From contig NC_033635.1 of assembly GCF_001540865.1 (NCBI RefSeq), forward strand, positions 1,326,916 through 1,390,915: 64,000 bases of DNA, written 5' to 3'. The translations under genes were made by a program, and so were the position numbers. Shown in pieces: positions 1-15,657 of the stretch; the stretch's first letter is position 1; each line of letters begins with the position of its first letter. The stretch is from Ananas comosus (lineage: Eukaryota > Streptophyta > Magnoliopsida > Poales > Bromeliaceae). A model generated the notes under the pieces. The model was given only the letters and a program-made list of their open reading frames with translations. It searched no databases and was not told where the DNA came from.

Positions 1-80
1 AGATTATAAATTACATATATGCTATAGTAGATATAATAATCATGCATAACTAATTTTTTGAGCAAATTAAATATTTAAAG

Positions 81-570
81 AGGCTATTATTTATAGTATC
101 TGAGTTTCGGTGCTATAGTTTCGTTTTCGATCTTAAGGTGTTCAAATTAATGATTCATACCGTTAAAATTAATATATGATATTTGAAATTCTTAGAAATA
201 CATTTTTATATATATATTTTTTCCATATTGTTTACCTAGTCATAAGCAAATTATGTCAAAACGATTGATAGAAATTGAACAATTTAAAAATTAAACATAG
301 TATTTCTAAATTCAGAATCAAGAACATTGACCTTGATTTAGATAGCTTAAAGTATTATCTATCAAAATTTAAACCGTTAAATTATAAACTCATTATAATA
401 ATCAATAAAAATTAACAATTTTAAAATAATTTGATTATAAAGTAAACGATATCGAAAAGATGTAAAATTTTATTTCTAAGAATTTCAAATACCTTAAATC
501 AATTTTAACAGTATGGATTATTTATTTGAATACTGTAACTCTGTAAGATCAAAAAATTAAGTAGGATATA
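81..570. mobile_element. Long-inverted-repeat (foldback/MITE-like) element, copy 1
   Basis: The left part (about 130-215) is an imperfect reverse complement of the right part (about 450-545). Both arms carry TTTGAAATTCTTAGAAAT or its complement, followed by a 'cATACcGTTAAAATT'-like block. The same arms recur at 17689-18175 and 20971-21231, so this is a dispersed family rather than a chance palindrome. No coding capacity is visible. Boundaries are approximate because no clear target-site duplication was found. Confidence 0.5.
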
Positions 571-2836
571 TATGAAAATTAAAGTAATGGTGCATGGACT
601 AGGTCCACACAATAATTTCGGGAAAAAAAACAAAGAAAAAAAAAAGAGGAAAAACGGCTACGAGCCATGCAGTGGTTGTTCTCGTGCCCTAGCACTCAAC
701 TACAGCTAACCCTAATTTGATGTCTTGTGAAGCATAGAATATGCAAGGGAGGTGTTACATGCTCACGCACTCCATGCATTTTTTTTTTTAAAAAAATCCA
801 TAATAAAACAGTAATTCAATTTTACGTAAGCATTGATGGTTTTTGTGGGTACGTAATATGATGCTTATAAATAATTTTATGAACTTTTACAATCTCAATT
901 GGAAGGTTACATTTGGTTTTATATATATATATATATATATCCTCTTTTGTTATCTTTCAATTGATCATAAAATAATCATGATTAACTCGGGGATTAGCTA
1001 GGAATGGATAGTGCCAGGCATTTTCAAGTTTCAACTACATATATATTTTAAAATCATCAACACTAATTAATTAGCCTCAGAAAGAAATTGTTAAAAATTA
1101 AGAACTAGTTAGTGCGATTAAGAGGGGACAAGTATATCAATTGGTGGTAGTGCGTTTTTCGAGCTGTTCAGAGTCACATCTCATCTTCCTTCTGCATAAG
1201 AAACATTATTAATTGTTTCATCAAATTAACGTCGGTATTGCTGCAAATGACTACTGTCGAAAGTAGAAATAAAAGCAGAGGTGAAAGCGGGGTCAGACAG
1301 ACACTTCGTCTGTAGCTCGAAAAGCATCCATGCCAAACCACGTGCCACCGAGCTCCTCACACGCACCCTGAGCTACTAAGGTGGCCATTCCATGCTAAAC
1401 CCCAACCTAATCCCAAAATGCCCCCCTCCTAAACTTTGTTTCTCCAATAAATACCCCTCCCATGGGCCCCCACCTTCTCCTCACTTCACTACTAATTAGC
1501 TTTAGCCCCTTGAGATATACAATGGCTTAGAGGAACCATCATGATATTCTCACTCTTTCTTTTTTTCTCGTTTTTATTTTCCCCCTTGCTCCTTAATTGA
1601 GGTGTGGTACCATTAATTAAACACTTGTTGTACACTGCTCAAGGTATAATTTTATTTTTGATTTGATACTATATATTTTTCTAGTGGCATTGATGTACAT
1701 GCCCACCCTTATGTAGCTCTAAAAACATGTTACAAACTTCAATACCAGCTATTATTTTAATAGTTTTTGTTTTTTCATTTCCTTTTCAGGAGAAAGGAGA
1801 AGAGTTCATTAATGGAAGTGGTCATCTATCACTTAACATGATGTTTTCACCTTCTATTTCCAAGTTTCCTACATTGAGTAAGCATATATAAATTAATTTT
1901 AAGCCCTTATTTGTTTAAAAATAATTGAATAACAAATATATATAGATATGATTATATGAATTTTTATACCAAAGCATAATATAATTAATAAGTAATCCAT
2001 GAACTAAGCTAAGTGAAGCCATCTTTATTTGAATTTGTGTATTTTGGAGCAATTTATAGAGTTTAACTTAGCTAGGTTTAGTTTAAATTTGTGATACGAC
2101 ACGGAGCGTGTGGACAGAATGCACGTGCGTGAAATAATATCATATCACGTGTTATTCAGATCGCTCCGTTAATGAAGATATAAATTTCTATATTTGTGAT
2201 TCTACCAAACCATCTCATCGCACACAATGAACGCAGGACACACAACAACGTGCAAAATAACCGCTCTCGGACAGAGTCTTAATTACTTGCAAAATTTTCT
2301 ACTAATATGTCAATCAGCTAAATATTACTATATAAATAAAACTCTTTAATTTTCTTAAAAAACAAATTCATCTTCTTCAAGTCGCAAGATACTTTTTTTT
2401 TTCTCAAAAATTATTAAAATACTTCTAAGCTTTTTTTTTTTTTTCCCCTTAAAGATATTAAAATACTTCTAGCCGTGTTTTTTCCCCATTTTCATTAATT
2501 CACTATGATCGACAAAGTAATTAACTTAAGAGGGTTTATTCCATTTTATTTTCAGCTTAACTATGAGTTTCATCTATATATTATTAGTTGTTTATTTTTT
2601 GTGAAGTTTTTGGTATATTATTATATATACATTAGTAATCTAGTACTCATTGAATATTTTTATGAGATTAGCTTATATATATATTTATATCAAACTAATA
2701 ATTAAAGTAACTTACTTCTTTTGTCAAGTAAAGCCAAACGACTCTTAACTAACAACTAACACATCTAGTGACGGGTGGTGAACGTTATTTTACAGCTCTT
2801 TTGTTTGCTTCCTATTTTTCCTTGCTCTTCACACAA

Positions 2837-2882
<46 letters not shown>

Positions 2883-3449
2883 TGTTGGTTGTGTGTGGTG
2901 TGTGTCGAGTATAAAATATTAAAATATTTTTGTTTGTCACTTAAGCTTTTGCTAATAATGATTATTTATATATTTCTAACATGATTAATCACGTATATAT
3001 TTTTATCTATTTTCTCTTTATCAAAATATCTCGAACTAATATGTAAAAAACGAATGTTGGATATAAAATATGAAAAATATATATTTTTGATAAACTTAAA
3101 TTTTTTGGAGACAACAGTCATGTAAACTACGATAAAATGCACAGCTTTTTGAAGGATATATTATTTATGTAATAAACTCTATATAACACGAGAAATCCTT
3201 TTTTAAATATCAAACTTAGTTCTTCTTAGCAAATTAACAGTTCATTTTAGATTTTTTATGCTTACATGAAAAAAAAAAAAAAAAAACTCTTTAATGCTTC
3301 ACTGTTTTTGCTATATTTACAGATTAGTCCATCAAATATTTCGAAACTACAAACTACAAGATGCCTTATGGCTAGCTTCTTTCAGAGAAGCCCCTATTGA
3401 ATTCAAAAATTCATTCTTGAGTCTCTGCTGGTCATTTTACACCAACATT
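571..3449. other. Gene-free AT-rich stretch
   Basis: No convincing coding region. It holds an (AT)n run near 920-941, a (GA)n run at 2839-2880 and several T-rich runs. Around 1440-1800 there is a TATA-like 'aataaatac', a C/T-rich leader, only tiny ORFs (ATGGCTTAG near 1522; a 19-codon ORF at 1541) and a possible intron (donor near 1644, acceptor near 1790). That could be a non-coding transcript, but nothing in the sequence decides it. Confidence 0.5.
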
Positions 3450-4293
3450 ATGATCCCTGGGAACAACACAGAAGCCCAAAGTTGCAACGGATCTTCTACA
3501 GGCCACAGCTTAGTTCCTGATCAACTTCATGGCCTTCAAACACTAATCGATCACGACGACACCGAAGACAACTCCGGTGAGCCTAGCTAGATTTCGCGAC
3601 CGCCGAAGTGATTTCGTGTCTTTGACAGGATCTTTTCGTGCAGACGACGAGTACGATTTCGACGTTGAGAGGGCGTGCGTCGGGACGTACGGCAGATGCT
3701 GCCCGGTGAGGCTGTTTCCTCCCCCGATGCCGATTCTGGCGAGGACCGAGCAACTGAGGAGCTACATGCCATGGACTTTACTCAAATTCCGCTGCAACGA
3801 CGGTCGCGTGGTGATGAAAGAGGTGAGGACCAAGCAGCACGAATACTTCAAGGCGAGTCGCCAGAACGGTAACCGCACTCTGCAGCTAATGTCGGCCGAC
3901 GAGAACTCTCCGGTATTCTTCACAGGGTTCAACAGAGCAGTACTGCTGCATGCAAAAGCAAACTCGGAAGGTCGCTCCAGCAAGAAGCTAAAATCGCGAA
4001 TGCCGTCATACTTCGCCACTTCCTCCGGTAAATCGTTGTCGTCGTACTCGACTATGTCGTCGCCGTCATCATCAGACGAGGAGATCGATAACGAGAACTT
4101 TGAGACTGAGCCCGTCGACATACCGCAAGATCCGGGTGAGGCGAATATGGAAGATGATGAGATGAATGCGACTACATCTCCGAGTACTTCAGAGTCGCCA
4201 TCGAATGCATCGTCGCCTTCGCCGTCCGAGCCTGCGTTCCCTGAGCTTTGTAGCATCTATGATGCGTACAACGGTGCACTGTTTTCTATATGA
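3450..4293 (+). CDS. FAF-like protein (FANTASTIC FOUR domain)
   Basis: Two exons, 3450-3576 and 3644-4293, joined in phase to give 258 aa. The FAF domain spans about residues 66-120: the 'FPPPMPILART' lead-in, 'MPWTLLKFRCNDGR', and 'HEYFKASRQNGNRTLQL', matching the family pattern of a PPP block followed by a DGR...H.Y...R.NGR.L.L block. The rest is low-complexity: a Ser-rich stretch and an acidic tail typical of this family. FAF proteins influence shoot meristem size in Arabidopsis; the related 'FAF-like, chloroplastic' group, closest in motif style, has no settled role. The intron is very short (67 nt, or 52 nt with the alternative acceptor at 3628; both keep frame). The start at 3450 is the first ATG of the plausible coding segment; an in-frame upstream ATG at 3294 would add an unlike, hydrophobic leader. 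Function is inferred from the domain only. Confidence 0.75.
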
Positions 4294-5268
4294 CGAGGAT
4301 TATACATTTTGTAGATTATATATATATTGGTGTTGTTCGCTTCACTTCATCAAATAAGTGGCATTGCAATATATAAAGTGCCATCCTTGTTTACCCTGTT
4401 GTATAACTTTATATGTAAGTTGCATTATGTAATGTACCTTATGTAGTTGTGAAGTAATACATATTGCTATAGTGCTGTGGCCAATGCTCTCTTGATGTGT
4501 GTGTGTATGTATATACATAAACATACAAAAGTTGTTGTGAAAGTTGCTTTTGGCTCACTTCAATTGCATGGTATATGGAGATTAATTCACCAGTCATTCA
4601 TTTCAGAAGACCATCAATCTGTTTCCAATAACTAGAGAGATGCTTGGTACAATGTTGCGTTGTGCGCAGTATTTCCCCTTTATTTTCTTTTCTGTTCTTG
4701 GTGCCTGTTGGATCAGTTAAAAAGGCTCTACTTTTAACTCGCACGTCCTCGATGAATCAAGCTTTTACACTGTTGATGTTTCTCCTCAACAGTGTTTTCA
4801 AGTTATTCATGGTTCTCATCACTCATCAGGCAAGCGTTAAGCTAAAACAACCTTTATAACGAAAGAAGGCAACTACAAAAACTGGGTACAACATGTCTTT
4901 GTGATAATCTTGAAACAGTAGAACACGGGATGATAACTTAAAACCTAAGACCCTTACACTGGTTCAGCAAAGTTCAGATCCAGAGATATCTTACACGTTT
5001 ACGATGACTAATGGTATTGTGATTAGCTTTATAGCATCGTGAAAAAAATCCTCACACACAGTAGAGCAGCAACCTAGCACTCTGCAGCAAAAAGAGAGAG
5101 TTGGACTGCAGAGCCCGACAAGGAAATCCCAAGAACATCAAGCAGCCAGCCAAGCACCAACTGCTCCCTGCAAAAGCAGTTAGTTACACATCAACAATTG
5201 GAGCTTTCTACAGCTGTCTTAGGAAATTTTACTAAAATTCTACAAAAAAGATGATTTACCAACAACCA
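4294..5268. other. Convergent 3' flanks of FAF-like and Acinus genes
   Basis: The two flanking genes point at each other, so this 975-base gap should carry both 3' untranslated regions. I see no third gene; short ORFs here have no family resemblance. Confidence 0.5.
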
Positions 5269-7940
5269 CTAATCCACAGTGCTTTTGCCTTGCGAGGCTA
5301 GTTTAGCCGTCACTTGCTCTTCCGACAAGGGCAGGTAGTAGATTCTTGGGCCAGTTTTCGTTTTCTTGAAGAGATCATCAAGAGTCACAGCAGGCGGTGG
5401 CTCGTGCTTCGTTGGGGGCACGGGAGGGGGGCGTAGTCTTTCCCTCACAGAAGGCGGGTCGGAGAGAAGAGGAGGTTGGGGTAGGGGAGCTGCCGGGGGA
5501 AGCTGCTGCTTGTGCTTGAGAGCTTGTTGGCGAGATAACGATTGGCTGGTCTCCGGCTGTTGAAAGAGTGGGGGTTTTGGCGTAGTAGGGCTAGGGCTTG
5601 CTGGTGCTGGGGATTGTGGAGGGGCTTCAACCCGCAACTTTACTTCATTTGGGTCGACAAACTCGGCTATTAGATGGTTCCCATTGTTTGGGGGCCACTG
5701 GAGATTGTACACAGCATCTCTAGTAGCAGCGGCTTCCTCCACGGATGAGTACTAAGAAAGAAAATCCATTTAAATTCATTAAACAAAATCCCAGTACCAC
5801 TAAAGTTGAAGAAAGACAAGGAAAATGATTGTTCTGGATTGTCTTATTCAATTTGTTTCCTTATATTTCATGTTCCACTTTATCCCTATTAGGAAGTTTT
5901 ATGCCCGTTCTTTATATAAATACGATGTGCTCATATGCTAAATACGCCTAAATTTACAATTGCACCGCAATTGGACTAATCCAACAACAGAAGTGATTTT
6001 GCAAAGTTCCGAATCCTGTGAAAATAAAATTTCAACAAATAGAACAGCAAAAGAGACAGAGGAAGGGAAAAGGTCGAATGTGAAGAGAAACATACGGTCA
6101 CATAGCAGTGAGTCTTGATATGATCCATCCAGAAGCTACAAACAGAACCAGTTTTCGCGAGCAGTTCTTGAACTGCTTTCAAGGTGAAGGGCCGCACAAA
6201 TCTATCAATCCTCAAGGAAGTTGTGGCAGGCCTCTGTGAGGGAGGTACTGCAATATGTAGACGAGAAATGAACCTTTTAGTAGAAAATAATCATCCAAAT
6301 AAAAAAAAAAAAGAGCAGACTTACGATGCTCACCAATGCGTTCCTTTGGAGAGTCTTCACTAATTGTCTTGTCAGGAACGGTGAGAGTATGTTTAGAAGT
6401 GGGTTGAACTACATCCTTTAATACATAGGAACCACTGAGATTAGATTTTTGTGGTTCTAAGGCTTTAGCATTTTCGGCATTCCACCTGCGCTGCCGCTTA
6501 AAAGTCTCATTGTTCCCAATGGCTTCCTTATCTAAAGCATTCAATACACACTTATTGAAATAGTGAAGAATTTCCCAGATCAACAAATAAAGAAAGAATT
6601 CGAACAATCACTACAAAACTTAATTTCACAACATAAAGAAGTAGAATACAAGAATCTCAAACTAGCATATTAGTGACGAAGCAAAATACAATTGAATGGC
6701 ATACGACAAGATTAGCACTTTTAACTTGTATTTCTGTTGGAGCTGAAGTGGTACCTTCAAGTTTTCTCTTTTCAACAGGTGCTGGTGGTTTAGTTTCCTC
6801 TTCAACAACAGCATCCTTCTCGTCAGAGGAGGACCTAACAATGATATCCTCAGCTAATGTCTCCTCTGTCAATGCAAGCCCCTCGCTGATCTCAATTGTT
6901 CCTCCTTTTTCATTAGACATAAGCCTCGACTCTATCGGTTTACTATCTGTCACATCTTCGTCCATCGACTCATCACCTGAACTCCTGTCTAAATTTAATT
7001 TCTCCGGAGAACCCACATCAGCACTGTCCTCCTTCTTGATAGAGTCCACATTAGAAAGGCCCTTGTAATCTATCTCTTCGGAAGAAACTTCTTTTTTAAC
7101 CAGCTCTTTGTCAACATCCAATGGGTGCACATCGCCACCCACACATAGATCACTGGATGACGGTTGCACCCTCTCAGGCTTAACTTCTAATTCTAAATCA
7201 AAATTATCAGCATTCGAGTTATCCTTTAGTTTATTGGTTTCATTAATTGAGACAGAATCAGTAGAAATTGACTCACACTTTACTTGGGGCCCTAAATCTT
7301 CGGTGACCTCAGATACCTGATTGTCTGCTGCCGCTGCGCTTGGCTTTGTATCCTCAACACGGCACTTACCCTTGTGCTCTTCATCGTAAACCGAACCCTG
7401 GAGTGTCGGCTCATGTTGGGGGGTCAAACTTTGACTTCCTGGCACACTGTCCTCCTTGGAAACTCTATAACCCACTGCTTCAACATTCGCTGCCTCCGAC
7501 CCTGTAATAATCCCTTTATCCTCGAATTCCACTGCATTTGATCCTTCAACTGGTGCTGCATCCTCGACTTGATCTTCGATATTTTGATTGACATCTATGG
7601 CGCTAACAATAGTTTCAACACTAGTCTTCTGATCACCACTGGTTTCCACAGCGGTATCCGCGACAACATCGCTGTGTTCTTCCACTACTGGGTTTGCTTC
7701 ATCCTCGTCGCCATTCTCCTGCAGACCCTCATCAGAACCGATACCATTACCGCCTTCTTCTTCATCATCATCTTGTTCAGTCATTGCCATCTCATTGCGA
7801 AGAGCTTCATCCAGCCGTCTGACCAAATCGTCCTTCAGACCCTTTATAGGCAATTTCCTTCTCCTGAGCTCGTCCTTTAACTCGGTAACTTTCCATTGGT
7901 CGATTGGTCTGTTGTTGAGAACAGGGTACGGCGAGGACAT
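5269..7940 (-). CDS. ACINUS: Acinus-like SAP-domain splicing factor
   Basis: Four coding exons, 7940-6755, 6531-6334, 6247-6096 and 5751-5269, give 672 aa with every junction in frame. Residues about 10-45 form a SAP DNA/RNA-binding motif ('WKVTELKDELRRRKLPIKG'). A long acidic, disordered middle follows, then 'KRQRRW', then an RRM-like fold starting 'ATTSLRIDRFVRPFT', and the C-terminal RSB motif 'GPRIYYLPLSEEQV', which in Acinus binds the RNPS1/SR45-SAP18 partners of the ASAP complex. The protein should act in the nucleus on splicing and exon-junction complexes. Exon 2 has two overlapping donors nine bases apart (GTGAGC after 6334, GTAAGT after 6325); I prefer the first because it gives the family-like 'KERIVPPS'. 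A leader intron (about 7946-8464) ends just before the ATG. Family assignment is strong; exact exon 2 end is less so. Confidence 0.9.
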
Positions 7941-9375
7941 CCTTTCTGGTTAGGTTAAATGCAGCAAAGATCAATCTTCGCCCCACCTGGCATAGATTAA
8001 ACAAATCTAACATCTTACTACAGAGTACAAAGACCAACTTTGAGTGTCCGAAGAAAGGTAAAATGTTTTTAGTTAGTTAAGTTAAAAATTTTGATACTTT
8101 TAGTGGTTCTATTGGCTATTACTAGTTAATTGTTCCAGTTTCATTTGTTAAAAGGTGATTAAAGCCATTAAATTTGATGGAATCACTTAATGAATTTAGA
8201 AGAATTCTCAATTTAGTTGATGAAATTCACTCAATTTTTTTTAAAAAAATCAAAACTCAAATTAGGTGCAATCAAAAAAAGAAGTTGGGGGGCCCATTTA
8301 TAAATGTCCTATAGTTGAGGAAATCTCCACACATTTAAAACCTCTCAAAATTCCAAAGAGCCTAAACTTTTGAGCAACAGATAAAAGCAGCGCACTCCAA
8401 ACCCTAATTTACAAATCGAAAGCAACCATCTTTCTACAAATTTACACAAGTGAAGAGAACTCACCAACCTATCGACTTGGAGAAGCAGCTGGGAGCCGAG
8501 GGATTGAGAGCTCAGCACAGATTTAGACCAGAAACCCTAATTCCAGAACACAAAACAGGCATTAGAATTAAAATAAAATTAAAAATTAAAAACCGTTGGT
8601 AGAAAATCTCGGTGCAAACGGTCCTCCGCCCCCAATCAGAGCCAAACCCTAATGAAAAAATAAGAAAAAAAAAAGGCGAAAAAAAACCCTAAAAAAAGAG
8701 GAAAAAAAAAAAGAGCAAAAGGTAAAAGAGAGGAAGAAGAAGAAGAGGAAGAGGCGCGGAGAAAGGAAAGGGAGATCGAGCTCCTTTTTTCTTTCTCTAG
8801 GGTTTCGACCCCTCGTTTGTGGCGAGCGAGTGTCGCCCCACTAGGGAGGGGGGGAGGAGCGAGGGGTTTCAAATGGCGCTAACGCCGAACGATTTTCCGA
8901 CGCTACGGAGACGAAGAAGAGGGATTTAGGAGCCGTGGACACAAATATCGTGACGCGAGTTGGTTAAGAGGCGTGTCGGGTTCGGTGTGTAACGAGCCCA
9001 ACACCAGCGAGCCACGTTGAGCTCGAACCTGGCACGTTTATTATCAAGCTGATCCCAAGTCAATTAATTTATAGCAGCACAATTTCAATTAATAAATTAT
9101 TCTTCTGTGTAACAGTGTAAGCAAACAATAAGTTTTTTCTTTTTTTCCCGCATTATTATATCATATTTTTGATTTTTTTAACATTTTATTTTTAAATTTT
9201 ATTCAGTAAAATTTTTAAATTGTACACGAGAGTCCGTTTAGGTGATCCAATTAGGTTTTGTTCAGAGGCCCCATTTTGGCCCCATGTAGGCCCATCGAAT
9301 GAGCTACGGCCTCCTCCTCTCTCGCTTCTCCCCCATACCGTAAAAACCCTAAAAAGCTCCGGCACGTTCCCGAAG
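7941..9375. promoter_or_regulatory. Shared promoter of Acinus (-) and bL12m (+) with multiple teloboxes
   Basis: The start codons of two divergent housekeeping genes lie 1.4 kb apart. Telobox motifs (AAACCCTA or complement) occur at about 8399, 8532, 8644, 8684, 8798 and 9344. Such boxes are typical of plant genes for ribosomal and RNA-processing proteins, which fits both neighbours. On the Acinus side a GTGAGT donor (intron start 8464) and an acceptor at 7947-7946 imply a leader intron. An AT-rich stretch (9050-9220) without teloboxes separates the two sides. Confidence 0.6.
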
Positions 9376-9897
9376 ATGCCACTCTCCTCCGTCAAAATAC
9401 CCTCCCGCTCCTTCCTCCGCCGCCTCCTCGTCCTCCCCTCGGTAGCCGCCGTCGCCGGCGCGGCGCGTCCCCTCTCCTCCGCGGCTGCCGAGTCCCGGAC
9501 GCAGAAGCTGGAGCGGATCGCCGACGAGCTCCTCTCCCTCACCAAGGCGGAGCGCGAGGACTACGCCGTCCTCTTCCGCCTCAAGCTCGACCTCAATCTC
9601 CCCTCCGGCGCCCTCGCCTCGCCGGGATCGGCGGCGGCGGACGCCCCGGCGGCGGCGGAGGAGAAGGAGAAGGAGAAGGAGAAGACGGCGTTCGACATCA
9701 AGCTCGACAAGTTCGACGCCGCGGCGAAGATCAAGGTGATCAAGGAGGTGCGCGCCTTCACGGATCTGGGGTTGAAGGAGGCGAAGGAGCTCGTGGAGAA
9801 GGCCCCCGTCGTCGTGAAGAAGGGCGTCGCCAAGGAGGAGGCTGAGGCGATCGCCGCAAAGCTCAAGGGGGTGGGCGCCACCGTGGTGTTAGAGTGA
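9376..9897 (+). CDS. Mitochondrial large-subunit ribosomal protein bL12m (L7/L12)
   Basis: Single exon, 173 aa. An Arg/Ser-rich N-terminus ('RSFLRRLL', '[13 protein letters not shown]') looks like a mitochondrial presequence. A helical dimerisation region follows ('[28 protein letters not shown]'-type), then an Ala/Lys/Glu hinge (about residues 80-100), then the L12 C-terminal domain with '[27 protein letters not shown]' and the closing 'GATVVLE'. It forms the ribosomal stalk that recruits elongation factors. The start at 9376 is chosen because the upstream in-frame extension (to 9220) lacks family resemblance and would put the presequence inside. The exon is extremely GC-rich compared with its surroundings, as often seen in monocot genes. 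Confidence 0.93.
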   Translation: MPLSSVKIPSRSFLRRLLVLPSVAAVAGAARPLSSAAAESRTQKLERIADELLSLTKAEREDYAVLFRLKLDLNLPSGALASPGSAAADAPAAAEEKEKEKEKTAFDIKLDKFDAAAKIKVIKEVRAFTDLGLKEAKELVEKAPVVVKKGVAKEEAEAIAAKLKGVGATVVLE

Positions 9898-10558
9898 GAT
9901 CGATGGTAAAAATCTCACCTTTTTTAACCTCTTATTCGCAAAATTCCTCATTTTTAGTTCTATATATTGTTTCTGAGGCTCTTTTATTTGAGAGGTTTAG
10001 TATGAATAACAATGGTGAAAAGTGAGTAAATCCTTTGTGAATTTGTAGGTTAAGTCTTGCGATTTGAAAGTTACAGGTAATTTATGTTGGGATTGGGTTA
10101 ATTGGGTCATAGCATGCAACTTTGAGTTTGATATACTTGTGTAAAAGTAGTACTAGTTTTATGAAGTTCATGATCTACATTAGTTCAAATCATGGTGAAA
10201 GGAGGATAAAAAATCAAGTAGATGCAAATGCGATGGATGACGCTGTTTGAATTGGTGTTCCTCTCTATCTGTTTTATTCTTATTGCAATCTGCAGCTGAA
10301 AATGCCGTTATATTCGAGTTGATTTTTTTTCTCTTCTGAATCTAATTGTCAAACTTGAGGAGGAAATAATCAACAGAATGAAGGTGGCTGTAAGTAGGTT
10401 GTCAAATTCCACATTTCTTGCTGCGGGAATGCGTTTAGAAACCCAGGAAACCAAGTGATAACTGCTTAAATCAAAACAAAGATTCTGAACTTCCCTGTAA
10501 CCTCTTAATGCTATTAGATCTTTGCCATCAATTGTTTCTGTTGACATTTTCCCACCCT

Positions 10559-10601
<43 letters not shown>
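9898..10601. other. bL12m 3' flank ending in a (CT)n run and a gap
   Basis: Probably the 3' untranslated region of bL12m and downstream spacer. A (CT)n microsatellite at 10561-10601 runs directly into a single N at 10602, where the duplicated MIPS segment begins. No other gene is visible. Confidence 0.5.
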
Positions 10602-10602
10602 N

Positions 10603-11055
<453 letters not shown>

Positions 11056-11059
<4 letters not shown>

Positions 11060-12177
11060 TGTTTACCTAATCTTTCTTCTTTTTTTTTGAATGAATGTGA
11101 TTTTTCACTAATCGAACAAACAGGTGAAACCTGTTGCAAAAATAATCGACTGTATCTGAACTATGTTTTACCAGCCATAGGGAATGGACGTCTTATGGAT
11201 AATGGATATCATTTTCACTAGTCGATGTTGTAGTTAAAATCCGACATTGTTAGCATTTTTGAGAATTTCTCAAGATGTTAGTGCTTTAAGGTCTAGCTGT
11301 TCTTTTGGCGTTGGCATTGGTGCTATGTTAGTGAGCAGCTGATATGAAATTTAAAGTTTTTATTTGCAGAACAAACTGTAAACACGTGAAGTTGTTCTCG
11401 GGATCTTCCTTTGTTCTTTAATGTAGGCATATGCCAACTGAATGCTTTCATTGTACTTACAATTGAACTGTTTTAGTTATTGTTGAATTCAGATTTTAAC
11501 AGTCTGGTTGCTGCAAGAGGCATGTTCAGATTGGTAAGTTAGATCGCCGATTCGACTGGAAGATGAAAAGATAAAGAGCCGGTTTCGGCTTCTCAGAAAG
11601 CAGAATGCGGCAGTTGAAAATTTCACATTCATGTTATGGATTGGATGGCAGCTGACATATTCACGAGGTAGGCTTTTAATTTTTATTCTGCCATGTACAA
11701 GTTTTTATTGAGTTTAAGTAAAAAGAGTGCTATTCTCATGTTTGCCGCTTGCACAATAAATTATTTGTTTAATTGTCATGAGCTGGGTATTTTACGGTTT
11801 AGAATTACATTACTGCAAAATCTCTAGCCAAAAATGTACTTTCTACGGAAACTCTAGCCATGCCAAACAAACATACCAAACTAGGCAACACAATCCTCGG
11901 TTTGTTTCTCTGCTTAAATTAACTTACTTTCGTCAACGTATATAACACAATTTGCAATCAAAAGAGCCAGAGCATAGAACACAAAACATCACAAACATGA
12001 ACAATAAGAGCATCTCATACATACTTAAGGGGACCCCAAATTTCTCTGAGGCTTGGAGATACATGGAATCTGCATACTCTAATATAGTCTGGAATAGCTA
12101 GATGCAAAGGCAATGACAGTTAATACATGCCTAGGGAGAAGGGGACTGAGACTCCTCTTTTTCTCCAGTGCATGGTT
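11056..12177. other. Spacer and 3' flank of MIPS
   Basis: No coding region recognised. The part nearest 12177 should be the MIPS 3' untranslated region. The rest is ordinary AT-rich spacer. Confidence 0.45.
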
Positions 12178-14748
<2,571 letters not shown>

Positions 14749-14795
<47 letters not shown>

Positions 14796-14920
14796 AAAAA
14801 AAAAAAGAAAAAAAAAGGAGAATTTTATGTATGAAATTCTCTCCCCACGGGCTTATATCGCTTCTTCAGTTATATAAGACCCGAGCGCCTATTTATAGGG
14901 AGCACAGCCGACACGTGTCA
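14749..14920 (-). promoter_or_regulatory. MIPS core promoter and (GA)n leader
   Basis: Read on the minus strand there is a CTATAAAT box (14891-14898), preceded by a G-box CACGTG at 14912-14917. The likely leader between them and the ATG contains a long (GA)n tract (14750-14792 on the plus strand as CT). G-boxes commonly mediate light or ABA responses; here that is only an inference. Confidence 0.6.
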
Positions 14921-15327
14921 TCCTTCCGTTGGCCTTTGCTTCTTCCTCATGTTTTATATTAAATTAAAAAATTAATGATAACTAAATCAATTTTGAAAAA
15001 TAAAATGGTTTAAAAACACCTACCAAACCAACAGTTATTTAAGTTCAAATAATAGATTCAAAATTAACTTTAAATTTTAGCGTTTGATTTGTAAATTTAA
15101 ATCTAACTTTAAATTTTAACAGAAATTAAAAATTTTGAATGTTATGAAATGCGTAAAAGATGCTTATGATATAACCAAACTAGAAACATGCTTAGAATAG
15201 AATTAAATTTTTAAAAAATAGCCTCATGTCATTAAGAGCTATTTAAATTGAAAGTACATGTTCAGAATTTACTTTTAACTTAAATTTAATTTAATTTACA
15301 CATGTGATGTACATGGCACGTGTACTG

Positions 15328-15592
15328 TAGAGATGTCAACGGGTCGGATTCGGGGCGGATTTTTAAAAACCCGAACCCGAACCCGACTCCAAAACCCGAG
15401 ACCCGAGACCCGAACCCGAACCAGACGGATTTTGAAAATCCATATCCAAACCCGAACCCGACAAAAAATCCGAAATCCGAACCCGAACCCGAATCCGAAA
15501 ATTTGAACCCGAAACACTTATTTTTTTTTCAATATTTCAAAATATATTTATATTAAATCTAAATCTTTAAAATACAAATTCAAATATAACAT

Positions 15593-15657
<65 letters not shown>

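Noticed and set aside
1440..1900. Non-coding RNA or microRNA precursor
   Set aside because: A TATA-like box and possible intron exist, but I found no known microRNA sequence and no clear hairpin.
2505..2705. 66-codon AT-rich ORF
   Set aside because: Composition equals the surrounding non-coding DNA and the peptide is mostly Tyr/Ile/Phe from AT-rich codons.
15320..15556. ORF with Asn-Pro repeats
   Set aside because: It is the translated ACCCGA repeat inside the hAT MITE, with no start context or conservation.
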